From UBA11986 sp031402435 (GTDB lineage Bacteria; Bacteroidota; Ignavibacteria; UBA10030; UBA6906), in the NCBI GenBank assembly GCA_031402435.1, contig JANNSJ010000058.1, positions 196,928-260,927 of the forward strand: DNA of 64,000 bases, read 5' to 3'. Shown piece after piece: positions 9,281 through 17,659 of this stretch (its first letter is position 1; every line of letters starts with the position of its first letter). The notes beneath the pieces were generated by a model. That model was not told where the DNA came from. It saw nothing but the letters and a program-made list of their open reading frames with translations, and ran no database searches. A program made the translations under genes and the position numbers.

Positions 9281-11338
9281 ATGACACGTCTGTTGATTCT
9301 TTTCATAGCCTTGTCCTTGATTGAGACAGGGCGTTCACAAACACAGGATCTTGTTGTAACGATGGAAAATAACGGTGATTGGATTTCAAGATTTGAACCT
9401 CTGGCATTCGCATTGAGCAGACCGATTGCAAGCAACGAGCAAGTCACGCTCATCATTGGAACAACGGACGTGACAAACCTTTGCATCATCAACAACGACA
9501 CCATGAGTTATACTCCGCAGACGCTTCCCCTTCCGTCCGGTTCAATCAATGTCTCGGTGTTTCTTGTAACTCCCGATGGAATGTGGACGTCCGTTGGGAG
9601 CTTCACGCTGAATGTTCGAACCACCACAGGGCTTGAGAAATCGTTCGTAACGCCATCGGTCACAGTGTCCAACAAGGGGCAGCTTGCTGAAGGCCACTTC
9701 CCCGATGCGAACGCGCCGGTACGAAGAAGGTTTCAGGAACTCAACGGACAGATGGCATTGAAAGTTGATGTTGAGCGAAGCGGGGTTGCCCTGGGTGTTG
9801 GATTCAACATCGTCGGCGCATCGTTGAAAGAAGAGGCTCTGCGCTTTGGCGAGAAAGGCGAGAACGCATCGAAGATCGACCTCGCCAGTTACGTCGTCGA
9901 GACGCGTACTGGAAGAACCATACTCTCCGCGGGGCATATCAGCCATGGGCGGCACCGGCATCTTCTGAGCGGCTTTTCGAGTCGTGGAATTTCAGCAGCT
10001 ACTGCAATCGGGGCGTTCGCCGATCTGTCAGGAGCAGTTCTGAATGGCACGAACATCGTTGGATGGGATAATGTTTTCGGACTTCACAATCCAAAGCACA
10101 GGATATACAGTGGAACACTTGGACTCGAAGCGTTGCCGGAAAACCCCGGGACAATACGCGTCGAAGGATCGTACGCGTCCGCGTCCCAACTGCCATTGGG
10201 TGGTTTCAATCAGGGGCAAATCAATGACGCTGAAAAAAGCAATGGCGGCAGTATCAGGATGCTTCTCTCCGACCCTGGGAGAAACGTAACGGTTGATGCC
10301 GGGTTTGCCAGGACGCGATTCACAAACCCGGCGGATCCTTTGCTCTCTCAGGGTGGCGAGATCGTTCCCGTTCAACCCACGACACGTCAGGCCAGATATG
10401 CCGATGTTTCCTGGGACGTGTTCCGGAATGCGACGTTTCTCGACATTCTTCAGGCAAGGTTGAATGTGGCTTTTCGTCACGAACGAGTTGATCCTCTCTA
10501 TCGGGCTGTTGGCGTAGGCACAAGAGCGGACAATCTTCAAAACACGTACGAACTTCACGGCGGAGTAGGGCCGGTTCAATTGGACCTGACACATCTACGG
10601 TCGGAAGATAATCTCGCGGATGTCCCGTCTGTTCTTAAATCTAAAACGCGTCAGACGGGAGGAAACGTTGTTCTTTCTCCTTCCTCTGTACCGGATATGC
10701 TACCAGCGTGGCTGCCGACATTTTCGTATGGCTTGAATAGTACTCACCAGTTTGGTGTGAGCCTGCCCAGCAACAGCGACATTACGCCTGAAAGGGTACC
10801 TGACCAGGTGACCACTTCACACACCGCAGGAATCGAATGGCAGGGAAGCAGCATAAGGGCAAGCTATCGCGGAGCATTCACCAGACAGGATAACCGACAG
10901 ATTGGAAGAGAGAATGCGGATGCCGTCAACCGCGCGAACGGACTGAATATTTCGCTCTCTCCAGTCACACAGATCTCGGTCAATCTCGAAGGGCTGCTTG
11001 AATCAAGCGAGAGTACCGAGTCGGGTTCCATCATTCGCACCAGGCGGACGGGGGCGGGCGTCCTCGCACAGCCGTTTGCGGGTTCGAGCGTTTCACTCAA
11101 CGCGTCGCTTTCAACTTCAAAACCCGATGATGGCTCAAGCAACCAACAACAGGCGTCATTCTCTCTTGAAACATCGTATGCCTTCGATCTTTCATCTGCA
11201 TTTGTATTCAAGTGGCGTGGCCAGGCATTTGTCCGGTATTCATGGAATGAGTTCAAGTCACGGGACGAGGTTTTCAACATCGACACCAGGACACGGGTGT
11301 GGGTAGTGAACACCGGCATTTCATGTACTCTTTTCTGA
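9281..11338 (+). CDS. Secreted/outer-membrane protein of unknown function
   Basis: A 685-aa protein with a cleavable signal peptide (MTRLLILFIALSLIETGRSQ). The first 110 residues look like an Ig/CARDB-type beta domain. The remainder is rich in alternating hydrophobic/polar strands (for example SVSLNASLSTS, FVFKWRGQAFVRYSW) and ends in Phe (CTLF), which is typical of outer-membrane beta-barrels. I do not recognise a named family. ATG 9281 is preferred to an upstream in-frame codon at 9245 because the signal peptide begins there. The next gene starts 9 bp downstream, so the two are probably co-transcribed. Confidence 0.72.
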   Translation: MTRLLILFIALSLIETGRSQTQDLVVTMENNGDWISRFEPLAFALSRPIASNEQVTLIIGTTDVTNLCIINNDTMSYTPQTLPLPSGSINVSVFLVTPDGMWTSVGSFTLNVRTTTGLEKSFVTPSVTVSNKGQLAEGHFPDANAPVRRRFQELNGQMALKVDVERSGVALGVGFNIVGASLKEEALRFGEKGENASKIDLASYVVETRTGRTILSAGHISHGRHRHLLSGFSSRGISAATAIGAFADLSGAVLNGTNIVGWDNVFGLHNPKHRIYSGTLGLEALPENPGTIRVEGSYASASQLPLGGFNQGQINDAEKSNGGSIRMLLSDPGRNVTVDAGFARTRFTNPADPLLSQGGEIVPVQPTTRQARYADVSWDVFRNATFLDILQARLNVAFRHERVDPLYRAVGVGTRADNLQNTYELHGGVGPVQLDLTHLRSEDNLADVPSVLKSKTRQTGGNVVLSPSSVPDMLPAWLPTFSYGLNSTHQFGVSLPSNSDITPERVPDQVTTSHTAGIEWQGSSIRASYRGAFTRQDNRQIGRENADAVNRANGLNISLSPVTQISVNLEGLLESSESTESGSIIRTRRTGAGVLAQPFAGSSVSLNASLSTSKPDDGSSNQQQASFSLETSYAFDLSSAFVFKWRGQAFVRYSWNEFKSRDEVFNIDTRTRVWVVNTGISCTLF

Positions 11339-11346
11339 GATCAATT

Positions 11347-12606
11347 ATGAAGTGTTGCTTTGTCAGTCTTCTTTCGATATTCACGATAGCCAACATCGGC
11401 GCGTATGCTGCAATTAAGGTTCATCCCCATTGGGTTAATGTGAACACGACCGGCGCAACGACGGTGTTTCTCACGTTTGGAGGAGTTGCCGGATTCGTCC
11501 CGGGTGAATCAGTGTGGTGCGGAGAAATTATGGACGCCGCTCCCGACATCGGCTTGAAGCCGGTACAGGGAACAATCTTCGGCACGCTCCCGGCAAGATT
11601 GAACCTCTCGACATTCAGCGGCAATGGCGGGTTCACGGACATCATGTCCATCCCACCGTCGGTGTCGCGACGTGCATACCAGGCAGCCGCTGCAGGTGCG
11701 CGGTCAACGTTCTTCTATGTACGCCGGTTCATCAGCACGACGGGCGGTCCGGACGAATATGTTGCCGTGACATGTGAGTTGACCGGCGGTGGAGCACGCT
11801 CGCCGTTCGCCCTGACAAATATCGAGCTTTCATTCGAGAGCCATGACAATCTTCCTTCAGTGAAGGAAGGAAGTGTGGCGCCGTCGGTTTCAGCATCAAT
11901 CATCTACAACGGAACCGGACAATTGCATGGAAGGTGGGAGATTGTTCGCCCCGGTGATGTGCCTCCATCAGAACAAGACCTTCTCACTGAAGCAACGCTC
12001 CCGCTTGAGCAGCGGTCGCAGCAACGACGGTACACGGTGATGGAACGCTTCAGTGTTTTCCTGCCGCCGACCGGAACCTTCACATTGCGCGGCCCCGAGC
12101 CATCAAAACTTCCCACCGGCGTCAGCGGGCTCTATATGATTCTCCTTCGCATTGAGACATCGGTGGATGTTGAGTCAACTTCTGATCTTGTCGAAGCAGG
12201 CGCAGGTCCGGCGTCTGTACAGGCCGGAGGTGTAGCAGGATTTCCCATTCCCCCTCTTCGGTATTTTGTGGGAGGAGCGCCGGATCTGCGCGTCAATACC
12301 ATCAACCTCCTCTCACCGGTGGATAGGGTGACTGCCACGCCTGGATTGCCCATTGACCTTTCCTGGATGGAAATCCGTGAAGGTGCTCTCTATCGTGTCG
12401 TCGTCATCGACGCGTCGAATGAAATTGTGGTGTCGGCGCTCCTTCGACCCGGCGTTGGAGCGTACAGGCTGTCCCCATGGATTTGGACAAAGACGGATGC
12501 GCGGCATGTTTTGTGGAGCGTCGAAGCTCTCAACGATCTCGGTGATGTGGTGAGCAAGAGCGAATGGCGAACCGTGTTCCGCGATACTCATGAGCAAAAG
12601 AAATGA
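11347..12606 (+). CDS. Secreted protein of unknown function
   Basis: A 419-aa protein beginning with a signal peptide (MKCCFVSLLSIFTIANIGAYA). The mature part starts KVHPHWVNVNTTGATTVFLTF, resembling a beta-sandwich, and is followed by Pro/Gly-rich beta segments without recognisable catalytic motifs. No sorting domain or transmembrane helix is seen. It follows the putative beta-barrel gene by 8 bp and may be its periplasmic or surface partner (inference). The start could be ATG 11323, but 11347 gives the best signal peptide. Confidence 0.68.
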   Translation: MKCCFVSLLSIFTIANIGAYAAIKVHPHWVNVNTTGATTVFLTFGGVAGFVPGESVWCGEIMDAAPDIGLKPVQGTIFGTLPARLNLSTFSGNGGFTDIMSIPPSVSRRAYQAAAAGARSTFFYVRRFISTTGGPDEYVAVTCELTGGGARSPFALTNIELSFESHDNLPSVKEGSVAPSVSASIIYNGTGQLHGRWEIVRPGDVPPSEQDLLTEATLPLEQRSQQRRYTVMERFSVFLPPTGTFTLRGPEPSKLPTGVSGLYMILLRIETSVDVESTSDLVEAGAGPASVQAGGVAGFPIPPLRYFVGGAPDLRVNTINLLSPVDRVTATPGLPIDLSWMEIREGALYRVVVIDASNEIVVSALLRPGVGAYRLSPWIWTKTDARHVLWSVEALNDLGDVVSKSEWRTVFRDTHEQKK

Positions 12607-12675
12607 TTGAAAGAGTCTTACAAGCCGTGGAAGGGTTTGAGGAGCTCCGCCTCACCGACCGGCAAGAGTTTTATG

Positions 12676-12753
12676 TTCACTATGTCATTATCAACCAGGA
12701 GATGCATCAATGAAGTCCACAATGCGATGGTTTGCCCTTGCTCTAATTGTAGG
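12676..12753 (+). repeat. Leader/signal-peptide repeat, copy 1
   Basis: About 78 bp covering the 5-prime leader, ribosome site and first 15 codons of the 12710 gene. It closely matches 13611-13690: TTCACTAT, CATT, ATCAAC, GGAGATxCATCAATGAA and TGGTTTGCCCTTGCTCTA are shared at the same spacing. Similarity stops after the signal peptide. Confidence 0.75.
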
Positions 12754-13528
12754 AACAGTCGACACTGCATCTGCCGACAACATCTCCAAGACTTTTGAGT
12801 TTGGTGCAGGTACACCACAACCCCGCTCTCACGTCAGAACTTTTGATATCCCATGCAACCGCGAGATTGCTGCTGTAGTGAAATTCCAAAGGTTGGGATC
12901 CGTCAACGCCAACAACGATATCCCGATCATCATCGAGGTGCATGAACCGGACCTGGTGGCAGGGCAAGAGAATTCGGTGTACTACGAAGAGAGCGCCATG
13001 GCCAAACTCACCGAGCAAACCGTTATTGTGCGCGTTCCAGGAAAAAGTCGCGGATGTTCTCTGCCGTGGCGAGTCAGAGTCAGATATGCCGGTGAAGGTG
13101 CGGCTCCATCCCGCGTATTTGGCAGCATCAGAATCGATTTCGACGGCAGTCAGAGAAACGTCAACTTCGAAACCGTGGGGATAGCCGGGAAAGGCAGAGT
13201 TAAGCAAAGCAACACGGACGCTTTTGGCCTTAAGCAAGGTGTTGTCGAAATCACTGCGACGTGGTATCACTTCATCGGAGGGATCCAGTTTATAGGACCC
13301 AATCCGATAAAACTTGAAATCAGCCTGGTGGATCCAAACGGAACGGTTGTGAAAACGGTCAAAGCATATTCGAGTGACGAACTCAGAGGTGAGTTGACGA
13401 AATTCAAACTGACGTATCAAGTTACGAACTGCATTTCCGGCAAATGGAAATTGAGCGTCTTTAACCCAACAAATGATGACGCGAACTTCAGAAGTGTCAA
13501 TGCCACGTTTACGCCCGGTTGCCCGTAG
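12710..13528 (+). CDS. Secreted protein of unknown function (shared-leader family, member 1)
   Basis: A 272-aa protein with signal peptide MKSTMRWFALALIVGTVDTA. The mature part is a predicted beta-rich protein with Cys in ISCNREI-like and SRGCSLPWRVRVRY contexts and a C-terminal Cys-Pro; four cysteines could form disulfides outside the cytoplasm. No named family recognised. AGGAG lies 8 nt before the ATG. Its leader and signal peptide are nearly identical to those of the next gene, while the mature proteins are unrelated by eye. Confidence 0.72.
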   Translation: MKSTMRWFALALIVGTVDTASADNISKTFEFGAGTPQPRSHVRTFDIPCNREIAAVVKFQRLGSVNANNDIPIIIEVHEPDLVAGQENSVYYEESAMAKLTEQTVIVRVPGKSRGCSLPWRVRVRYAGEGAAPSRVFGSIRIDFDGSQRNVNFETVGIAGKGRVKQSNTDAFGLKQGVVEITATWYHFIGGIQFIGPNPIKLEISLVDPNGTVVKTVKAYSSDELRGELTKFKLTYQVTNCISGKWKLSVFNPTNDDANFRSVNATFTPGCP

Positions 13529-13610
13529 CTGGCTGGGAACACAAAACGAGGCACGACAATCGTCGAGCTCTCAACGATCCTTACGATGTAGATTTGTCAA
13601 TGGCATCACA

Positions 13611-13690
13611 TTCACTATTCCATTCATCAACAAAGGAGATACATCAATGAACACCACAACACGTTGGTTTGCCCTTGCTCTACTCGTCGG
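13611..13690 (+). repeat. Leader/signal-peptide repeat, copy 2
   Basis: Second copy of the leader plus signal-peptide segment described at 12676-12753, including an AAAGGAGAT ribosome site and codons 1-15 of the 13647 gene. Confidence 0.75.
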
Positions 13691-14819
13691 TCTCGTATGG
13701 GAGACGAGTATGGCGGGAACGGTAATTGGGACAGTCGGGAAGACTTGCTATCCACCCACATTTGCCCAGTCAAACACTGCTCTGCTGGATGTTGGCGGCG
13801 ATTGGATAGAGAATATTGATAGAGTCACGTCCCCGGCCGGTGTCAGCGTCACCATCGTTGCCAAGTACAACGGCTCTCAGGGTAACCCGCGCAACTTTGG
13901 AGGAAAAGGAATGGTAACACTCAAGATCGGGACAAGTAATGCATCGCCCGGTACCAAGACAATTAACCTCATCAACGATCCTGATCTGGGAGTGGGGGGA
14001 GAAACATTTTCATTTACCATTACCGTCGCGGCACTTCCGACCGTGACAAGTGTGGATGTGCCAACTCCGGCTGATGCATTCCAGGATATCACCGTAACCC
14101 TCACCGGAACCGGGCTTCAGGGTGCTGTGGACCCCGCGTCCGGCGCCATAGTCATTGACAACCTGGTCCCGTTCATCACCATCGGTGGTACCGCAACCGT
14201 GAGTAGTGTCCGTGTGCTCAATTCATCGGAAACGTCGTTACAGGCAAAGATAATTTTCTCCGCCCTCATACAGGATGCAACCGTCGAGCTGACCCTCAAA
14301 AGCAATGCGGCATGCAGTCCTCTCAGTAACACCATCTCTCCGGGCGGGTTCAAGAAAAAGGTGCGTGTCAAGAGCAGCAACGTCAAGAACTATGTCGAAT
14401 CTTTCGTCTTCCCTCAAGGAAGCACATTTGACAGAAACAGCATCGGGACAATAAACCTCAATCTGTTGTTCGCAGCACCCACGAACACGCAAACGAGAAC
14501 AAGAACGGGGGCACTGATAACAATTACAGGGCCCACGAACGCTACTCAAAACTCCACGGTCTTCTATAAATTCGTCCCGTCAAATGCATTTACAAGGCCC
14601 GATGGAACCCCATTCCCGACAATAACCGGTGGTTTTATTCAAGTAAAAGCAAACCCTGGAGAAGACGTTATCCCGATTTCGTTTAAGGTTGTTGATTGCC
14701 TCGGAGGTCAGCCCGGCCAGGTGAACACGGTAAAGATCCAGACATGGATGCACACCACAAACACAAACCTTCCACCAAGCTTTGTCGAGAAGACATTCAG
14801 CGTTCGGTGTATTCAGTAG
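13647..14819 (+). CDS. Secreted protein with IPT/TIG-like beta domains (shared-leader family, member 2)
   Basis: A 390-aa protein with signal peptide MNTTTRWFALALLVGLVWETSMA. The segment around residues 125-175 (PTVTSVDVPTPADAFQDITV, TLTGTGLQGA) resembles an IPT/TIG immunoglobulin-like fold; the rest is Thr/Asn-rich beta sequence. Cysteines near both ends may form disulfides. ATG 13647 has AAAGGAG 7 nt upstream; the longer frame from 13473 would overlap the preceding gene. Possibly a surface adhesive or structural component of the 9.3-14.8 kb secreted cluster (inference). Confidence 0.72.
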   Translation: MNTTTRWFALALLVGLVWETSMAGTVIGTVGKTCYPPTFAQSNTALLDVGGDWIENIDRVTSPAGVSVTIVAKYNGSQGNPRNFGGKGMVTLKIGTSNASPGTKTINLINDPDLGVGGETFSFTITVAALPTVTSVDVPTPADAFQDITVTLTGTGLQGAVDPASGAIVIDNLVPFITIGGTATVSSVRVLNSSETSLQAKIIFSALIQDATVELTLKSNAACSPLSNTISPGGFKKKVRVKSSNVKNYVESFVFPQGSTFDRNSIGTINLNLLFAAPTNTQTRTRTGALITITGPTNATQNSTVFYKFVPSNAFTRPDGTPFPTITGGFIQVKANPGEDVIPISFKVVDCLGGQPGQVNTVKIQTWMHTTNTNLPPSFVEKTFSVRCIQ

Positions 14820-14837
14820 GAAATATTCCTCATGCTT

Positions 14838-14873
14838 GGCCGGGCATTCTCGGATGTCCGGCCGTGTTTCTTT
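14838..14873 (+). terminator. Stem-loop terminator after the secreted-protein cluster
   Basis: Inverted repeat GGCCGG(g)CAT/ATG(t)CCGGCC at 14838-14863 followed by GTGTTTCTTT, 19 bp after the last stop codon of the cluster. Confidence 0.6.
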
Positions 14874-14984
14874 CGAGACGGTGAGCAGTGGAGGGCAAAC
14901 GGTTCATGGCCGGGCGCTGTTGAGAAGTGTGAAGAAAGATCGGATGGCTGCTCATTGCTCTCATTCTTCTGCAAACACTGGTTT

Positions 14985-15010
14985 GGGGCTCCGCGAGGAG
15001 CCCTTTTCAT
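14985..15010 (+). terminator. Second rho-independent terminator
   Basis: Perfect stem GGGCTCC/GGAGCCC (14986-15003) with a GCGA tetraloop, followed by TTTTCATTTT. It insulates the metal-regulated operon from upstream transcription. The 120 bp between the two hairpins holds nothing I can identify. Confidence 0.75.
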
Positions 15011-15042
15011 TTTCTCGCGAGTTAGACAATCTTCAGCTGCTC

Positions 15043-15073
15043 TTGACATTGAGTTAGATTTGTATAAATTATG
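15043..15073 (+). promoter_or_regulatory. Predicted promoter of the dtxR-feo operon
   Basis: TTGACA at 15043-15048 lies upstream of TATAAATTATG at 15063-15073. With Bacteroidota-type spacing, TTG (15043) and TAAATT (15065) are separated by exactly 19 nt, matching the TTG-N19-TANNTTTG style; the sigma70 reading has a spacer that is too short. The promoter is directly followed by the palindromic operator. Confidence 0.5.
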
Positions 15074-15074
15074 T

Positions 15075-15090
15075 TTTAGGTATACCTAAA
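15075..15090 (+). promoter_or_regulatory. DtxR/MntR-type operator (perfect palindrome)
   Basis: TTTAGGTATACCTAAA is a perfect 16-bp palindrome whose half-site TTAGG/CCTAA matches DtxR-family operators. It sits at the predicted transcription start, 18 bp before the repressor gene, so metal-loaded repressor bound here should block the whole operon (autoregulation, inferred). Confidence 0.78.
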
Positions 15091-15107
15091 CAATTACTGG
15101 CAGAACG

Positions 15108-15761
15108 ATGCGTAATATCAGTACCGAGGATTACATCAAGGCAATCTACAAACTTGAGCATGGCGGTGGGAACGTCACCACATCGGCCCTCGCGACACAG
15201 TTGCAACTCGCAGATGCTTCCATCACCGATATGGTCAAAAAGCTCTCGGAAAAGGGGCTTGTCCACTACAAGCGCTATCAAGGTGTGGGGCTGACAGCCA
15301 GGGGGAAGCGCATGGCGCTCAAGATCGTGCGGCGGCATCGGCTCTGGGAGATGTATCTTGTGAAATTCCTTGGCTTTTCGTGGGACCAGGTACACGATGA
15401 GGCGGAACGCCTTGAGCATGTGACGTCGGAAGAGATGGAAGCACGGCTCGACCGGGCGCTTGGCTCTCCGTCGGTCGATCCGCACGGTGATCCCATTCCT
15501 ACCGTTGATGGGGATCTTAATCATCCGGAGTATACGGCACTGTCCGACTCTGAGGCTGGAGCCGTTGTGCGTGTGTTACGTGTCAGCGATCAGGATTCCC
15601 AGATACTCCAGCATGCAACGAAACTCGGGCTGGGTTTGAACAAGAAACTCACTATCAAAGAGAAGATGACATTCGATGGATCGATGGTGGTAAAAGTAGC
15701 TGGCAAGGATCATTTTATCAGCAAAGAAGTGGCAGGCTCAATCTTTGTTGAACCAGCCTAG
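15108..15761 (+). CDS. DtxR/MntR-family metal-dependent transcriptional repressor
   Basis: A 217-aa repressor. Residues 5-65 form the winged HTH (STEDYIKAIYKLEH, TTSALATQLQLADASITDMV), residues 70-140 the dimerisation and metal-binding domain with HRLWEMYL, EAERLEHVTSEEM and DPHGDPIP motifs, and the C-terminal 70 residues a FeoA/SH3-like domain. It presumably senses Fe(II) or Mn(II) and represses its own operon through the palindrome at 15075-15090. Linked feo genes favour iron. Confidence 0.92.
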   Translation: MRNISTEDYIKAIYKLEHGGGNVTTSALATQLQLADASITDMVKKLSEKGLVHYKRYQGVGLTARGKRMALKIVRRHRLWEMYLVKFLGFSWDQVHDEAERLEHVTSEEMEARLDRALGSPSVDPHGDPIPTVDGDLNHPEYTALSDSEAGAVVRVLRVSDQDSQILQHATKLGLGLNKKLTIKEKMTFDGSMVVKVAGKDHFISKEVAGSIFVEPA

Positions 15762-15794
15762 TACTTTTGATGTTTCATTGAGGTTTGAATAACT

Positions 15795-16826
15795 ATGATA
15801 AACCCACTGATGGCATTGCTCGTTGCGTTCGCGGGATTCACTTTGCTTGGAGTGATACTCTGGCCAAAACGGGGTGTTGTTGCCCGCTGGCAGATCGCGA
15901 AACTCAACCATACACGCGCACTCATTGAGGACGCGTTGAAACACTTGTATGACTGTGAGTACAGGATGCTAGTGTGTACGCGGCAGAGCGTTGCCGGCGC
16001 TCTCGGGATTTCCGGGGATGACGCGGCGGCTGTTCTTCTCAAGCTGGAAACCCTTGGATTGCTGAAGACGCTTGGTGACGGTCTCCAACTGACAGGCGAC
16101 GGTCGTTCGTATGCACTCCGCATCATCAGGGTTCACCGACTCTGGGAGCGGTACCTTGCCGATGAAACCGGTATGGCGGAAACGCAATGGCATGCCGAGG
16201 CTGAGCACGCTGAACACGTGATGACGCTGGATGAAGCAGACGCGCTCTCTGCGCAGATGGGGCATCCTCGTTTCGATCCGCACGGAGATCCCATCCCAAC
16301 TTCCAGCGGGGATCTTCCCACCCCACGCGGACATTCTCTGACGCAACTTCAGCCAGGGGGGAGGGGCCAGATCGTCCATATCGAGGATGAACCCAACGCG
16401 ATATATGCAAAGCTCGTGGCGCAGGGGCTATATCCCGGAGTCAAGATTCTGGTTCTTGACAAAAGAGACGACAGGATTCGGTTTGAGGCAGACGGGGTTG
16501 AGAATGTTCTGGCGCCTGTTGTCGCAGCGAATGTCACGGTGGTTCCCCTGACGGCCGAGGTGCCGATGGAAGGTCCTCACGAATCTCTTGCAGACCTGAA
16601 ACTCGGGGAGTCGGCGCGTGTTGCCGGTATTTCCCGAACATGCCGGGGACAGCAGCGAAGACGCCTCATGGACCTCGGGATTATCCCCGGGACACTGATT
16701 AGCGCCGAAATTCGAAGCGCAAGTGGCGACCCCACGGCATATTGTATCAGAGGCGCCACTATTGCATTGCGGAACAAACAAGCGAGGATGATACACATCC
16801 ATAGCGGGAAGGAAACCATTCAATGA
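15795..16826 (+). CDS. Membrane-anchored DtxR-like protein fused to two FeoA domains
   Basis: A 343-aa protein of unusual architecture. An N-terminal transmembrane helix (NPLMALLVAFAGFTLLGVIL) is followed by a DtxR-like region (about 40-170) that keeps HRLWERYL, EAEHAEHVMTLDEA and DPHGDPIP but has a divergent winged helix (VAGALGISGDDAAAVLLKLE). Two FeoA/SH3-like domains follow, at about 180-255 and 265-340 (second with RRRLMDLGIIPGT, typical of FeoA). It overlaps feoB by 4 bp. I infer that it works as the FeoA partner of the FeoB transporter at the membrane, with metal sensing by the DtxR part, rather than as a free repressor. Confidence 0.82.
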   Translation: MINPLMALLVAFAGFTLLGVILWPKRGVVARWQIAKLNHTRALIEDALKHLYDCEYRMLVCTRQSVAGALGISGDDAAAVLLKLETLGLLKTLGDGLQLTGDGRSYALRIIRVHRLWERYLADETGMAETQWHAEAEHAEHVMTLDEADALSAQMGHPRFDPHGDPIPTSSGDLPTPRGHSLTQLQPGGRGQIVHIEDEPNAIYAKLVAQGLYPGVKILVLDKRDDRIRFEADGVENVLAPVVAANVTVVPLTAEVPMEGPHESLADLKLGESARVAGISRTCRGQQRRRLMDLGIIPGTLISAEIRSASGDPTAYCIRGATIALRNKQARMIHIHSGKETIQ

Positions 16827-17659
16827 CAACTCAGACACCTGGCTCTTGCGAGACGTGTCCAGTCCATAACCTTGGCAACCTGATCAAGCTGGGTGTGGAC
16901 ATGAAAGGGAGTGACTTTGTTGTTGCACTTGCCGGCAATCCCAATACCGGCAAGAGCACGGTATTCAATGCGATGACCGGGCTGCGCCAACATACCGGCA
17001 ATTGGCCCGGGAAGACGGTGGTGAGGGCAGAAGGTGGTTTCATGTTTGGCGGTAAGCGCTACAAGATCGTAGACCTGCCGGGAACATATTCGCTGCTATC
17101 AACAAGCACTGATGAAGATGTTGCGCGCAATTTTATTCTCTTTGGTCAGCCGGATGTCACCATTATTGTTGCCGATGCGACCCGATTGGAACGCAATCTC
17201 AATCTTGTGTTGCAAGTGCTGGAGATAACGGACCGTGTTGTGGTGTGCCTCAATCTGACTGACGAGGCAGAGCGTCACGGGATCCGGGTGGACGAACGCC
17301 TTCTGGCAAAGGAGCTGGGTGTACCGGTGATACCCACTGCTGCGCGACAGGATATTGGCATGCACGAGTTGTTGAAGGCGATCAATGACGTGGCAACCGG
17401 TGCATTTGTGTGCAAGCCCCGGCGCATCAAGAGCCGGTCGAGCGCCTTGGAACGGGCAATCGATGAGCTCGCCCGAACCATCACCGCACAATTTCCCGGA
17501 CTGTCAAACGCACGGTGGGTTGCGCTCAGACTTCTCGATGGCGACTCACGCATCATCGATGCATTGAAGTCAGGGGAGCTTGCGGACCTCTCCCGTGCGG
17601 AGAATCTGCAACCCGGCGAGAACGAATCGATAGCGGAAGGAGCTTTGCATGAAGAATGA
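16823..17659 (+). CDS. feoB: FeoB N-terminal GTPase protein (split ferrous iron transporter)
   Basis: Only the cytoplasmic part of FeoB: 278 aa with G1 GNPNTGKS at 38-45, the FeoB switch TGNWPGKTV, G3 DLPG near 84, a NLTD G4 motif near 143 and the helical GDI-like domain to the end. Full FeoB proteins exceed 600 aa. An N-terminal CETCPVH motif may bind metal. The stop overlaps the start of the membrane half by 11 bp. It hydrolyses GTP and gates ferrous iron uptake together with the next gene product. Confidence 0.92.
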   Translation: MTTQTPGSCETCPVHNLGNLIKLGVDMKGSDFVVALAGNPNTGKSTVFNAMTGLRQHTGNWPGKTVVRAEGGFMFGGKRYKIVDLPGTYSLLSTSTDEDVARNFILFGQPDVTIIVADATRLERNLNLVLQVLEITDRVVVCLNLTDEAERHGIRVDERLLAKELGVPVIPTAARQDIGMHELLKAINDVATGAFVCKPRRIKSRSSALERAIDELARTITAQFPGLSNARWVALRLLDGDSRIIDALKSGELADLSRAENLQPGENESIAEGALHEE

